DNA from: Lepidostoma basale
Lineage: Eukaryota > Arthropoda > Insecta > Trichoptera > Lepidostomatidae
Assembly (NCBI GenBank): GCA_022606425.2
Contig: JAHDVF020001047.1
Span: 401,918 to 465,917 of the forward strand
Direction of reading: 5' to 3'
DNA length: 64,000 nucleotides
In this document: positions 13,001 to 21,346 of the stretch, piece by piece
How positions within the stretch are numbered: the first letter of the stretch is position 1
Layout: every line of letters starts with the position of its first letter
Position numbers and translations under genes: made by a program
The notes under the pieces: model-generated
What the model was told of the DNA's origin: nothing
Database searches by the model: none
Seen by the model: only the letters and a program-made list of their open reading frames with translations

Positions 13001-15319
13001 TTGATTCTTTCGTGAGAATACACTTATTGCCTGAAGACTTATTTGCCGGTACCATTAGACCGAAAACACAAACGCACAACAAAAATCAATTTCCCTTATA
13101 TGATGAAACATTTAAAATGTGAGTATACCTTTTATCATAATCTTAAACTTTTTTTTATCAAAGTATTTTACTATAATGAACCTATTTCTAATTTTTTCAC
13201 CTAGATATGGGCATTTTCTATATTCATAAAAGAGTCTTTGTATATAGATTTACAGTAATCAAAATAAAACTTGTTTGGTAATTATATTACACTTGCGGAC
13301 CCGACAGATATTGTCCTGCCCGTTATTTTTTTTGCTTTTGAAAAAATGTGTACACATATGATACAAGTTCTTATTTGACATAATATTATTGTTTGTACAA
13401 TGATGATACTTCTGTGTTACATAGGTTAAATGTTTATTACATTAATTTTCAGAGTTTTAACCCCTGAGCAGAGGAAGTGCCCCCAGGGGTTGATAATGTT
13501 CAACGTTAAGGATAAGGACATGTTTGGAATGTCTAATCAGTACCTGGCGGAGGCTTTTATTCACTTCAGTGAAGTTCCAGATAACATTGATGATATAAAA
13601 AGTCTACCTCAAGTTCATCTCAAGCTGTCACGACCGACAAAACTTGGTAAGTTTAATGTGTTTTGATACAAATTTAATATGTTATACATCTTGTTTAGAT
13701 ATAAAAAAGTAAATTTAAAGCCACCTACAACAAAAAATACATAAAATTTAATTTGAATAAAAACATCTGTTTTCTAGAAGTTTTATTATATTTTATGAGA
13801 ATGACACTTCTCACCTTGATAAAAGTTTATGAAAATTTTGAACGGAATTTTGTGTAATTAAGTTGTTACACACCCAATTAAATTATTCAATTAGTGGATA
13901 ACATTTTTTCAAATCACAAAATAGTTAACTAACTAATTAACCATCACGCCGTCTCTCCAAAGGGATAGGCTGAAAGAATGGATAACCCATTGGAGTATAC
14001 GTAACAAATTATTCTTCAACGTCTCCAAGTGCTTTGTTATGTCATACACACGAGCATCGAAAACATTATATTTTCGCTATCTTATGATGGGGTACAGTTT
14101 GAAAGAGCTTCTACATCCAGAGATCTCGGTGTTCTGTTTGATACTCAATTATCATTCAATCTTCACATAGTTACTCTTTAGTTAGTCATTAAAATGATTT
14201 GTTTTTAGGAATGCCAAGATATTTTCGAACAATCAGGTACTTTGGGTGTTGTATAATTCCCTGGTAAGAAGTTAGCTGGAATTTAGTTCCATTATTTGGT
14301 CACAGCCTGGGATCCGATATTCTCTGATGGTAGAGCGAGACAGAAAAATTTCTGCTCTTTCTTTACATCAGGGAGCGCGGTTATTACCCGTGGCTCTTTC
14401 CGGCTGAATTCTTGGTAGGTATGCTAAGCTACCAATCATTGGAGAGAAGGAGGAATATCCACTTGGGAGTTCACTTCTTTCAGCTGATTGGCGGCCGTTT
14501 ACAAAACTCAGATGTCCCGAGTGATGTAGTCATGATTTGTCCCTGATAATTCAGCCCTTTGTCCCTTCGTCAAAGACAGCACAGATTGTTTTATTAGCCG
14601 CGCTGCAGAACCAACCTGCCAATGGGTAAGGCAATCTTATTGCTTAATCGGGTCGCCTCGGAGGTCGACATATTTCGTGATAGTGTGAGTTGCCTCAGGG
14701 ATGCAATATCAATGTTATGATTCTTTCTTATTCTTAATCTTAATGTTTTTTTTATGCTTCTCTTATAAATTCTTATAATGTAATTGCAAACGAACTGGAA
14801 TTATATGTCTGTAATGTTTGTGATTTTTATTAAAATAAATATAATAAATGAAAAACACTTTAACCAATGTGGCACTCCATCCTTCGCTTTTCGCCCCCGC
14901 GGGAGACACGGTGTGTAGGGTTGCGGACCTCATTGCCACCAATAGGCATCTCTCGCACAAAATAGTTAAAATTTCAAATACTTTGCAGTACATTTCAATG
15001 CAATTTCTGTTTCTTCCCCCAAAATTTTATTCCTTCCTTTCTGTTATATCGACACTGTTATATCTACTGTTATTTTATTTTGTTATAATAATTTATAACT
15101 AATATAATTTTAATACAATAACATTGAAAGAAAATTAGTTCAATGGATTTATATGATTATTATTATTATTATTTGTAAATAGACATTTTGAAATAATATT
15201 TTTTTTATTAATCTATTTTAGAAGGAGATGCAGTGAAGTCACTGGAACATCGGCAAGGCGATAAGCAGGCGCGAGAGTTCCTCAAGAAACAGAAGCAGAA
15301 GATCGGGTTACCGCATTGA
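3379..15319 (+). CDS. unc-13-4/BAIAP3-like (Munc13-4 family) vesicle priming protein, 3' ten exons
   Basis: The joined exons are 3379-4013, 5276-5536, 6958-7249, 8111-8343, 9380-9470, 10008-10217, 11441-11747, 12995-13118, 13453-13646 and 15222-15319. Every junction is GT-AG and keeps the frame, giving 814 residues and TGA at 15317-15319. Munc13-family proteins bridge vesicle and plasma membranes and prime SNAREs for exocytosis. Visible domains are a helical MUN segment with an MHD1-like region (about residues 280-440), an MHD2-like region (505-620) and a C-terminal C2 domain (653-780: MDSNGSVDSF, NVKDKDMFGMSNQYLAEAF). The first C2 domain and other N-terminal sequence expected of the family are missing, so the 5' end probably lies outside the window. 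Membership of the Munc13-4/BAIAP3 group is well supported. Which insect paralogue (unc-13-4A/staccato or unc-13-4B) is not resolved. Confidence 0.88.
4085..4380 (+). mobile_element. Hairpin-motif family 2 copy, split by a LINE 3' end
   Basis: A degraded family-2 unit (aggctttagcaaggctt hairpin, then tctagaaaacagac and ttttcattcctattcg) runs to about 4211 and resumes at 4342 (ttaattatctaatatgg). Between them, 4212-4341 is a short LINE-A-associated 3' sequence ending (TTAG)n. It sits in intron 1 of the visible gene. Confidence 0.55.
4735..4875 (+). mobile_element. Hairpin-motif repeat, family 2 half copy
   Basis: It reads TTGATAA, T, GCCTT..AGGGC, GAAACATGTC (4741-4771), then cccataaaatataataaaac, a gacgttttcattcgtatta segment and ttgttcagtaaacaataaat. 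It is a solo direct copy of the unit found in complete form at 15704-15925. Confidence 0.6.
5276..5536 (+). CDS. unc-13-4-like gene, exon b
   Basis: The acceptor is tttcattccag and the donor is GC|GTGAGT. It enters and leaves in phase 2 and covers residues 212-298. Key text is VVHFSYAKNLYTLYQSK and MGTTLFELYLVLQRFL, which opens the MHD1-like region. Confidence 0.88.
5600..5720 (-). mobile_element. LINE 3' fragment
   Basis: The minus strand (gaggctaaaactctttaagagttgtacagcc) matches the 3' end of the LINE at 42405-42745. It is short, degraded and non-coding. Confidence 0.45.
5830..6925 (-). mobile_element. LINE reverse-transcriptase fragment, interrupted
   Basis: Minus-strand translation gives PWFDITEGVKQGCVMSPWLF, then YTDDAILVADNADELQ (the YADD box with A to T), and after the interruption VMVFDRDEEM. 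Stops and frameshifts are present. The insertion at 6047-6668 splits it at a single TTAA, and removing the insert rejoins the sequence. Located in intron 2 of the visible unc-13-4-like gene. Confidence 0.75.
6043..6672. mobile_element. piggyBac-type miniature element (622 bp)
   Basis: TTAA at 6043-6046 and 6669-6672 flank ends CCCATTGCAACAC and the inverse of CCCATTGCACCAC. There is no transposase. GC-rich inverted segments built on CGGCGAATCGCCG occur at 6063-6078 and 6121-6136. The element is inserted in a LINE reverse-transcriptase fragment. Confidence 0.8.
6958..7249 (+). CDS. unc-13-4-like gene, exon c (MHD1)
   Basis: The acceptor is aattttttag and the donor is GAT|GTAAGT. It covers residues 299-396, including FHNWFFGGVAQWLDIAVFKA and IYEF-free FYQIKVFWQQLAWPD. 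The pattern of a helical segment ending in a tryptophan-rich run is typical of the MHD1 part of Munc13 relatives. It leaves in phase 0. Confidence 0.9.
7725..7805 (+). mobile_element. Degraded hairpin-motif family 2 copy
   Basis: It contains catcttagcaaggtgaaac followed by atgtcgctcccataaaatg, the family-2 layout with a damaged 5' core. Confidence 0.4.
7811..8053 (-). mobile_element. tRNA-derived SINE, tail type B
   Basis: Read on the minus strand, a degraded tRNA-like head is followed by the shared core (agtgt..ctttggtctagtgtag, gtgacaataaaa) and tail B (ctttacattgatttggctcg...gtaaagagcgat), ending in (TAA)n. Sister copies with tail B are at 39245 and 60357. Confidence 0.75.
8111..8343 (+). 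CDS. unc-13-4-like gene, exon d
   Basis: The acceptor is tgtgttttag and the donor is AG|GTAAAT. It covers residues 397-473, starting DICRCCVFYADNMSARVEG. It enters in phase 0 and leaves in phase 2. A SINE ends only about 58 bases upstream of the acceptor. Confidence 0.88.
8390..9185 (+). mobile_element. LINE-A fragment (reverse transcriptase C-terminal part)
   Basis: The frame 8401-8883 reads VLITDSMEDLQVLVTRMYEV, FIYLGSIFTRNGKMEKDIER and LLYGSKAWSWQKK. It continues, after frameshifts and stops, as RWFGHM and HDQINQILN, ending ggcgtgatggttaattagtt. It is a dead copy in intron 4 of the visible gene. Confidence 0.8.
9380..9470 (+). CDS. unc-13-4-like gene, exon e
   Basis: This 91-base exon is too short to appear as a separate open frame. 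The acceptor is ttgttttag and the donor is AAG|GTAATG. It encodes CKQTLDNVVENAIDTVRNKI then IELLEKVVTK and joins its neighbours in phase on both sides. Confidence 0.85.
9617..9775 (+). mobile_element. Hairpin-motif repeat, family 2
   Basis: The core at 9647-9677 is TTGATAA, T, GCCTT-AGAA-AGGC, GAAACATGTC. The standard downstream arm is cccataaattataataaaac, then a gacgttttcatttgtatta segment. It is a half copy. Confidence 0.6.
10008..10217 (+). CDS. unc-13-4-like gene, exon f (MHD2 start)
   Basis: The acceptor is gtattgtttag and the donor is GAG|GTGACT. It is exactly 70 codons, phase 0 at both ends. It contains YLEENLDLLHSQL and LDVIWDQLSHLLYELVE, the start of an MHD2-like helical region. 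The ATG ATG at its start is internal, not an initiation site. Confidence 0.88.
10670..10760 (+). mobile_element. Hairpin-motif repeat, family 2, degraded
   Basis: It contains ccctttgaaaggcgaaac and atgtgattcaaataaaata; GTC is changed to GTG. It lies in an intron of the unc-13-4-like gene. Confidence 0.45.
10938..11007. repeat. Near-perfect hairpin, 28-bp arms
   Basis: The left arm (10938-10965, containing ctacactagcgccatct) and right arm (10980-11007) are exact inverted complements around a 14-base loop. No larger element with these ends is recognised. Confidence 0.8.
11020..11240. repeat. Dispersed repeat, also at 50935-51120 and 59500-59660
   Basis: Shared text includes ggaatggggaatgttgt, gatcgcttaacccaaccaat, cctcgaccaccatattctg and ttcgtctctattga. 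It is non-coding; the parent element is unknown. Confidence 0.6.
11441..11747 (+). CDS. unc-13-4-like gene, exon g (MHD2 end, C2 start)
   Basis: The acceptor is ttcgttttcag and the donor is ATG|GTATGT. It encodes the rest of the MHD2-like segment (FFANLHECLKVMVQSF) and the first strands of the C2 domain (LVIEVMNARNLLAMDSN). It leaves in phase 1. Confidence 0.9.
11835..12034 (+). mobile_element. tRNA-derived SINE, tail type A
   Basis: The A-box-like ggcagagtagtaagag and B-box-like gggtttgatttcc head is followed by the core gtgtagaattcacgtgacaa and a shortened tail cgacctgttgtatacaag with poly-A. A hAT-type element is inserted 15 bases further on. Confidence 0.8.
12042..12305. mobile_element. 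hAT-type MITE (248 bp) with 8-bp duplication
   Basis: The element is 12050-12297. Long inverted ends begin CAGTGGCGGTA and CAGTGACGGTA and include cccatagaagccc. Flanks attcctct and cttcctct are an 8-bp duplication with one change. A sister copy at 18603-18849 has an exact duplication. No transposase is present. Confidence 0.85.
12366..12655 (+). mobile_element. LINE-A 3' fragment, degraded
   Basis: Pieces recognisable as LINE-A are gaatgcagtgcgaatgaaa, cattctttctgcctaccc and gacggcgtgatc followed by TTAG copies. There is no intact frame. Confidence 0.6.
12660..12960 (+). mobile_element. Hairpin-motif family 4: inverted unit plus reading-frame start
   Basis: A minus-oriented unit (about 12672-12790; core CTGAGGA, A, ..., GAAACCGGTTGAC) faces a plus-oriented unit (12835-12878: gtggtttacac, aaaagtgtt). 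That unit leads to ATG at 12879, encoding MSNHHAMVLYQSL. The copy at 24890-25100 has the same start (MSNHQVMASYQSL). The inverted-then-direct terminal repeat arrangement is reported for Penelope-like elements; assignment is inference. Confidence 0.55.
12995..13118 (+). CDS. unc-13-4-like gene, exon h (C2)
   Basis: The acceptor is tttattttag and the donor is AT|GTGAGT. It encodes SVDSFVRIHLLPEDLFAG and FPLYDETFK, the C2 middle strands. The aspartates of the first calcium loop (MDSNGSVD) are split across this and the preceding exon. Confidence 0.88.
13453..13646 (+). CDS. unc-13-4-like gene, exon i (C2 end)
   Basis: The acceptor is ttaattttcag and the donor is G|GTAAGT. It encodes VLTPEQRKCPQGLIMFNVKD and continues to LPQVHLKLSRPTKLG. 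It completes the C2 domain. Loop 3 reads DKDMFGMSNQ, so the usual third aspartate is replaced by asparagine or shifted. Confidence 0.88.
13755..13830 (-). mobile_element. Hairpin-motif family 2 fragment
   Basis: The + strand text ttctagaagttttattat, atgagaatgacacttctcac is the reverse arm of family 2 with a damaged core. It is in the last intron of the unc-13-4-like gene. Confidence 0.4.
13922..13990 (-). mobile_element. LINE-A 3' end remnant
   Basis: It begins with (CTAA)n then accatcacgccgtctctcc and aggctgaaagaatgg, the inverse of the LINE-A 3' end. Confidence 0.6.
14020..14845 (+). mobile_element. Degraded Jockey-like LINE fragment
   Basis: It shares order and text with the Jockey-like copies at 32140, 53072 and 56092 (cgcggttattacccgtggct, cagaaccaacctgcc, gaggtcgacatatttcgtga). 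The tail gtaattgcaaacgaactgg recurs at 46050. Many stops; no usable frame. Confidence 0.55.
14855..14945 (-). repeat. LINE-associated repeat fragment
   Basis: This is the inverse of text at 4225-4300 and 28715-28800 (atggagtg..gcatcg; gagacacggtgtg; gaggtccgcaaccc). Parts recur next to LINE-A 3' ends. Confidence 0.5.
15222..15319 (+). CDS. unc-13-4-like gene, terminal exon j
   Basis: The acceptor is aatctattttag. It encodes EGDAVKSLEHRQGDKQAREF then LKKQKQKIGLPH and stops at TGA 15317-15319. The basic, lysine-rich tail is typical of the C-terminus of this group. Confidence 0.88.
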
Positions 15320-15400
15320 CTATATGTTCGGAATAACATGATGAGATCACTTAATAACCTGAACAAAACTATAGAATAAACTCCACCCCATCATTCATCT
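15320..15400 (+). other. Likely 3' UTR of unc-13-4-like gene with AATAAA
   Basis: An AATAAA hexamer at 15375-15380 lies 56 bases after the stop. It is a plausible polyadenylation signal, but a longer UTR is possible. Transcript evidence would settle it. Confidence 0.4.
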
Positions 15401-15688
15401 TGATCGAAGAAATTTATATCATAATAATTATAAGTTTGTTTATAATACGACATTTAAGATAGATAATGTGTTATTTTGTATACTTTAAAACAATTAAGAA
15501 CACACATTACTGATAATGAGTTAACGTGAAATGTATAGACCAAAAAAAGTGATTTTTAAATCAAATATTTTAATATTCACAAAAACAGCTCCAGTGAAGC
15601 TGACACTATGTCCATTATGATAACATTAAAACATTGCTTTTTGTCAAGTTTGCGATGCGTCTAAGTTATGAAATTTAAAATCAATAAG

Positions 15689-15940
15689 TACAATATCTGT
15701 GATTAATACGAATGAAAACGTCAGTTTTCTAGAAGTATTATTATATTTTATGGAAATGACATGTTTCGCCCTTCTAAGGCATTATTAAATGTTTTTATCA
15801 AACATTTGATAAGGGCGAAACATGTCATTCCCATAAAATATAATAAAACTTCTAGAAAAGTAACGTTTTCATTCGTATTAATTATTTAATATGGAGTTTT
15901 ACACCATTGTTCAAGAAACAATGAATACAATATTTGTGAT
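15689..15940 (+). mobile_element. Complete family 2 hairpin-motif element with 15-bp duplication
   Basis: The element is 15704-15925 (222 bp). It has an inverted unit (core on the minus strand at 15758-15788) followed by a direct unit (15806-15826) and the 3' text tatggagttttacacc..ttcaagaaacaatgaa. Flanks tacaatatctgtgat (15689-15703) and tacaatatttgtgat (15926-15940) differ at one base. It lies downstream of the unc-13-4-like gene. Confidence 0.75.
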
Positions 15941-17145
15941 TAAATTTTACATATTTCTAAATGAATTATGACAAATAAAATATAATGAGATGAAGACATT
16001 TCTTATAATGTATCAAGTTTTCGTTTTGCAAATGATATTGTCAAATATTTATTCTATTTACTAATTAAGAAACATGTGAGTTAAAAGGAGACACTTAAAA
16101 TTAAACTTCAATTTAAGACAAACTTGCTTCATGATATATGTAATTTATTTAAAAAAAATCTAAATATGATATATTGAACCAATTTCATTAACTATGTATT
16201 TAAATTTTTATTTATTGAATATACAATTTAAATCATGTTTATATCCTTATAAAACAAGCATTTTCTACAAACAATCGGTTTAATAAAACTAAAATATAAA
16301 TATTTTTTTACTAAAAATGACGTGTATTATTGAAAACAATAAAATACACATTTAAACAAAATATATTTTTAAACATTTCTAATAACAAGTTTCTATATGA
16401 TAGTTCTAAACCAAAAAGAAAAACTCTTTGAGTTTCTGTGCTGTTCTCACTTTGAACAATCATCATTTTTCTTTCACAGAAAACCTATTATGACTAGGTT
16501 TATTCTCATATTAATTACCTGTTTAAATTGACAGTACGAAATATTGATTAAAATGAAATAAATTATCACTCCTTTTTCACTTGTACAGTAATAGTCTCTT
16601 TTCTCCCTCTCTTTCTCTTCTTGTGGAGAATGAATTAATTTTTTTCTGTGTTGTTTACTTTCAATTTTAAGAGATGAAAATAAGGGTCACCCCGCAATGA
16701 AAAAGATTAAGTGTGTGGTTTTTAATGACATTTCAATGAAAAAAAAAAATATATGTAACACAAAATGTACTCGAACAAAGATTGTACAAATATAACCATT
16801 TAGAATATAATCTGTTTTCCTTTCATTAGACTGAAATTATGCAATTTATTTTATAATCTCCTTATAAGTTTTCATATGAACAAATTTTCCAGAATATTGT
16901 TTTGAATTGCATTTTCTGTATAATCTATTTACTTAGTCTAATGTATTTATTAATTTAACATTTAATAATATTCAAATGTGAATCTTTTAATATTGCTAGT
17001 CTCAAAAGAAATAAAAAGAACATTTTGTTTATTTGATAATATGATCAAATGTTATTCATAGGAATTTAAATTCTTGTCGTGAGTTTCAAACTTAGAATGG
17101 CTCAAAAAGTTATTAAGCACATAAAACCCAAATGATTTTAAAAAT
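15941..17145. other. AT-rich intergenic sequence, nothing supported
   Basis: There are many stops in all frames and no recognised repeat boundary. It includes possible extended 3' UTR of the unc-13-4-like gene, but no evidence fixes that. Confidence 0.35.
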
Positions 17146-17161
17146 GTGGATTTTTCTAAAC

Positions 17162-18165
17162 TACGGTCGAACTTGGTTATTATGAGGAACATGGGACTGA
17201 CTGAATTTGGTCGTTATAAGCATTGCTCGTTATATCAGGGAATATGTATTTTTAAACGCTTACAAACATACACATCACATGAAGACATGAATAATTTGAA
17301 GCGTTCCCATAACACAAAAAGTTGCAATTCAAACAAAAATACACAATTGAAGGCTGGACATTACAAAGGTGCCAAGTGGTTTGAACATAAAACAGATAAA
17401 ATAATTTAAAAAAACTGTTTTTTGTTCCACATGTCATGTACCACGGGTGACATCTCTAGGGTGACATTTGAACTGCACTATATTATCCAATCATTACACA
17501 CTTTTGCACAGTTATTGGTCATTATGGCAAGGGGAGCTTTCGCTAAGCTTCGCCATGTATAGCGTTCCAGTATAATTTCGAGAAAGCTCTAGCTCCAAAT
17601 ATTCAGCAGCAGCGTGAAAAGCGTACTGCTGTACAGATTTGAGACTTGGAAATCTACCGTGGACGTTATTGCAAAACTCCAGGTGTTTATAAATAGGTAC
17701 CTTCGCTCAATATTCAAGATCTATTGGCCTCAAACAGTGTCAAATGCCGTTCTCTGGACCATGGCAGACGAAAAGCCAATTAGCGAACAAGTCGCTAGAC
17801 GCAAATCGGCTACAAGATTGGCCACACTCTGAGACAGAACCCAGCCTGCCATTGCTCAGGGCGCACAAGACTGGTCCCCTATGGGGGGAAAGAGGAAGCG
17901 AGGCAGACCTAGAGCCACCTGAAGGAAGAGCTCTGCAGGACGAGGTTAAGGCAGCAGGCCTCACTTGGGATGATGTTAGGCATCAGGCATGCGATAAAGT
18001 CAGGTGGAGAAGGTTCCTTGAGGCCCTATGCACCACGGAGGTGTGACAGGAAAAAGAAAGAAGAAGAAGATGGAGAAAATCATAAACTAAAATGCCAACG
18101 AATGTTTCCTCGTTACATCCGAGATCTCGCTGTATCCATGATCATAATAACCGAGTTCGACTGTA
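17162..18165. mobile_element. pogo/Tigger-like element carrying a LINE insertion
   Basis: TA flanks at 17162-17163 and 18164-18165 enclose ends CGGTCGAACTTGGTTATTAT and the inverse of CAGTCGAACTCGGTTATTAT. Removing the LINE at 17525-18071 leaves about 450 bp without transposase. The ends resemble the CAGT-GAAC-TCG-TATAA type of pogo-like elements. Confidence 0.6.
17525..18071 (+). mobile_element. 5'-truncated RTE-type LINE, second copy
   Basis: It is the plus-strand relative of the element at 1802-2376: KSVLLYRFETWKSTVDVIAK, WPQTVSNAVLWTMADEKPI, SATRLATL, then a broken C-terminus ending cggaggtgtgacaggaaaaa and (GAA)n. Nested inside the pogo-like element. Confidence 0.75.
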
Positions 18166-18279
18166 TATAGAAGTTAATTAATCTGCATTACACAATTTTG
18201 TTTCTTTGAATGTATCATTCATTTCGAGTGCTTAGATTGAACACGGCATATTTATGTATTAAACTTTAATACATTAGTA

Positions 18280-18400
18280 ACTCTTGTAATGGATTATGCT
18301 TAACGTAGGAGAAACATGTCTATCATAAATTTGCACGAAACATTTTGATAACACCATTTTATAATATATATTTGGTTTTACTATATTTACAAAATAATAT
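18280..18400 (+). mobile_element. Hairpin-motif repeat, degraded family
   Basis: It has attatgcttaacgtaggag, aaacatgtctatcataaat, matching the GAAACATGTC end of the shared motif. The 5' core is damaged. Confidence 0.35.
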
Positions 18401-18594
18401 TTGTACCTAATATTGTTAAATGTAATTGATTATTAAATTTTAAATGCCACGTGAAAGAACTATCCCTGTATGGTTATTTTACAGACATATGTGCCTTGAA
18501 TTAAAATCGCAATAAATTCTCAATTGCATTTTATTTCTTAAAAAAATGATGCTACAAAGAAGAGAAAGAACAATACGAAATAAATTTAACTGTA

Positions 18595-18857
18595 GTTTGT
18601 GTCAGTGGGGTCAGTGTCAGTGTCCCATAGAAGCCTAGAAGTCCAACTTGCGTAAGAAATTTTGAATCAAAACAGTTCTGGCTTACAGAGGTTCAGCTCT
18701 TGTGGCTATTTCTCTTATGTCTGATGGGAAAAGGTGATTTGATGGGTTGTTGGTTTATGCGGGGGCATGATTACTTAGATTTGGGGGTTTTGATTCAAAA
18801 TTTCTTATGCAAGCCGGGCTTCTGGGCTTCTATGGGAGTACCGCCACTGGTTTGTGT
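18595..18857. mobile_element. hAT-type MITE (247 bp) with exact 8-bp duplication
   Basis: The element 18603-18849 starts CAGTG and ends CACTG, with long inverted ends (cccatagaagcc; gggcttctatggga). Flanks are exactly gtttgtgt at 18595-18602 and 18850-18857. The open frame at 18700-18927 runs through it and is not a gene. Confidence 0.9.
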
Positions 18858-19380
18858 ATATGTTTTATCATGCATATTTTTATTTATTAATCTGTCTAGT
18901 ACTGATTTTAAGTATATGAAAATATAATCTTTCATATCTTCCTATACCTATATTTCTTGTAGTTTATTATATGCTATGTTTAATAGAATATCAAATAATA
19001 TTTTTAATTTAGGTTTTTTAAATAAATAAAAATTGCATGGTTTATGCAATTATTTATAAATGATTTTAAGTTGTATTTTTAAAATATGTAATAAAAATTT
19101 AGATATTTTAGTTTTTATATACTCTTTAGATCAACAAATGATTAATAAATAAATATATACTATTAAATAAAAACAAAGGTGTGTTTCATTTGATAAAAAT
19201 GTTTTATTTTCTTAATAACTAGGTACAAACAAGTATAAATAAACAGATACTAAAATAACATAATATAACATTGAAATGAAATAATTCTTCAACATTAAAT
19301 AAATTACAAGGTACACTGACACTTAATAAATATACATGGCAATCACTTAATTAATTCTTTGATGGGCTTATTTTACTGTT
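18858..19380. other. AT-rich intergenic sequence
   Basis: No exon is seen. A minus-strand AATAAA near 19205-19210 followed by a T/G-rich stretch is a possible distant polyadenylation site for the Kazal gene, at low confidence. Confidence 0.3.
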
Positions 19381-19384
19381 AAAA

Positions 19385-19740
19385 CAATCCAGTTGTATTT
19401 ATATTTGAGTAAATATAATTATACTTTGTATTACACTTTTTATTTTCACTGAACTCAGACATGTTTCGGTTACAAGTAACCATTATCAATGTATACTAGG
19501 AAAATAAAATAGGTCACTTATATACTAAAGGGAGATCGAGCTATGTATAAAAGTGGAAGGGGTATAATTAGGAATGAGGAGAGGGGATATGTAACGGGAA
19601 CATATCGAGTGAAAGGGGTTTGATTAGGATTGAGGAGAGGGGAGATATAACGCGAATATATATCGAGCATGGGAACTGAATTGAAATTTAATAGGTCATT
19701 TATTTTCTTTTCATTATTGTTGGTGGCTTTCATTCTGCTT
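19385..19740 (-). mobile_element. Hairpin-motif repeat, family 3
   Basis: The minus-strand core at 19458-19489 is TTGATAA, T, GGTTAC-TT-GTAACC, GAAACATGTC. The flanks (agtggaaggggtataattag, gagaggggagat) match 44985-45590. The open frame at 19518-19733 is part of the repeat. Confidence 0.65.
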
Positions 19741-19989
19741 TAATAAAAATAATGACAGTAAGAAGTTTTACAGAAAGTTTTTAATGTATAATGTTTTTGC
19801 TGTGTTGAGCAATGAAATTACGTTATTAATTTTGAATATCTGCTATTTAAATAATGAACCAAAACAAGATTTTTCAATAATTCATTTGTTTTTAATGAAA
19901 AAACAACAACGAGATGTTGTTGTTTTGGACAATTGACAATATACTTGGTAAACTTCGAGGAATAACATAATAATTATGGACAACACTGT

Positions 19990-20175
19990 GGAAATTAAAT
20001 CACATTGTTTTTTCCACTTTCGAATTTATTTTTCTCGACATGTTTCGTCATCATGACATGTTATCATCGGGAGAAAGATATATCGTTCTCCCGATGATGA
20101 AGGTGTAAGCCTTCGAAACATGTCGAGAAAAATAAACTCAAAAGTGGAAAAAACAGTGTTTTAATTCATAAAGAT
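19990..20175 (+). mobile_element. Hairpin-motif family P, inverted pair
   Basis: A minus unit (about 19995-20070) faces a plus unit whose core is at 20091-20124: CCGATGA, T, GAAGG-TGTAAG-CCTTC, GAAACATGTC. Both arms continue with aaaaataaactc, aaaagtggaaaaaac. The relative at 27315-27415 is a single minus unit. Confidence 0.65.
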
Positions 20176-21290
20176 TCGTTCCAAAAAATTGTTAAAACAG
20201 AAACATTAATATTGATTAACATAAGATTTATTTGATATGTTGGGAGGTTTGTTTCAATACAAGCTTCGAAAAACAAATTAATTTAAACATATTGATCTGT
20301 TGGTTCAACATATTATTACAGTTTAACAGACTTAATACTGTTACGCAATGTATATATTTTCAATCAAGTTTTGTTTGATTTTCTAATTTTATTATATTAT
20401 TCAATATTTATACAACCCAAACATTTTGTGCAAACAGCTACTTAAATATGACTTTGAAATTATTTCTATTGGAAGAAATATTACTTAAAGTAACGAAGTA
20501 TTATATCTCTACATATTGTATGTTTAATTTATGACTGGTTTTAAAATACAATTGTCCTTATAGCTAAATCAAGTTAAATTGAATAAGAAAAATCGTGAAA
20601 TACACAATAAGCTTCATAACTCTGATCCTTATACAAGTATTTGAGAATATAAAAATGACTATGAATCTATAAAAATGTTTGTTTTACAGTCTGAAGTAAT
20701 GGGTAGACAATTTTTATCACATAATTAATAAATTTATTTCAAGATAATAAAATGTGTAGTAAAAATAAATTATTTATGTCGTTAACTGCCACTTCTCATT
20801 ACATAAAATACATTATGCGATTGAAAATTATATAATAAGATGTGTGATATAAATACATATTTTATTAAATCTACAAATTGAGCATAAAATCTAGCCACGC
20901 CATAATGAATTCAATTGTAGGGAAAGTGACAAGATTAATCAACGACATTAACGACATCTGTGCTTTTTTCTAAACATAAAAATGCACAGTGGTTTATGAC
21001 ATAGATGTCGCTCTAATAGATGCATTTTTTAACCTTGAAATTTATATTCGTAATTTAATAATGATAATAGATAGTGATATCACGATTTTAAATATGCAAT
21101 AAGAGTTATTTTATTATACAATTACCCAATCAAAGAATATGCAGTCGTTTAAATACTTAATAATAATTTAAATACGAATGTGTACTTTATTCACGTGGGA
21201 GTATTGAGTATCACGTTTACACGTGCAAGGTACAATCACAAACAATGCGTTTATATTGTACATATCACTGCATAAGCTGTAGGCAGGGTG
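20176..21290. other. AT-rich intergenic sequence / possible Kazal 3' UTR
   Basis: I recognise no exon or mobile element. It lies directly downstream of the Kazal gene on its strand, so it may include 3' UTR. Confidence 0.35.
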
Positions 21291-21293
21291 TAT

Positions 21294-21346
21294 TTAAACA
21301 ATTGGAGCCAGGTCACCGCAAGAAAAGTGTCCAATCTTTCGCACTC
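21294..21346 (-). CDS. Kazal gene exon 3 (last cysteine and stop)
   Basis: The acceptor is ctttcttttcag. The exon reads (R)VRKIGHFSCGDLAPIV and stops at TAA 21296-21294. It supplies the sixth Kazal cysteine, which supports this join over the alternative read-through ending SKFIKTIFYFI. Confidence 0.82.
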
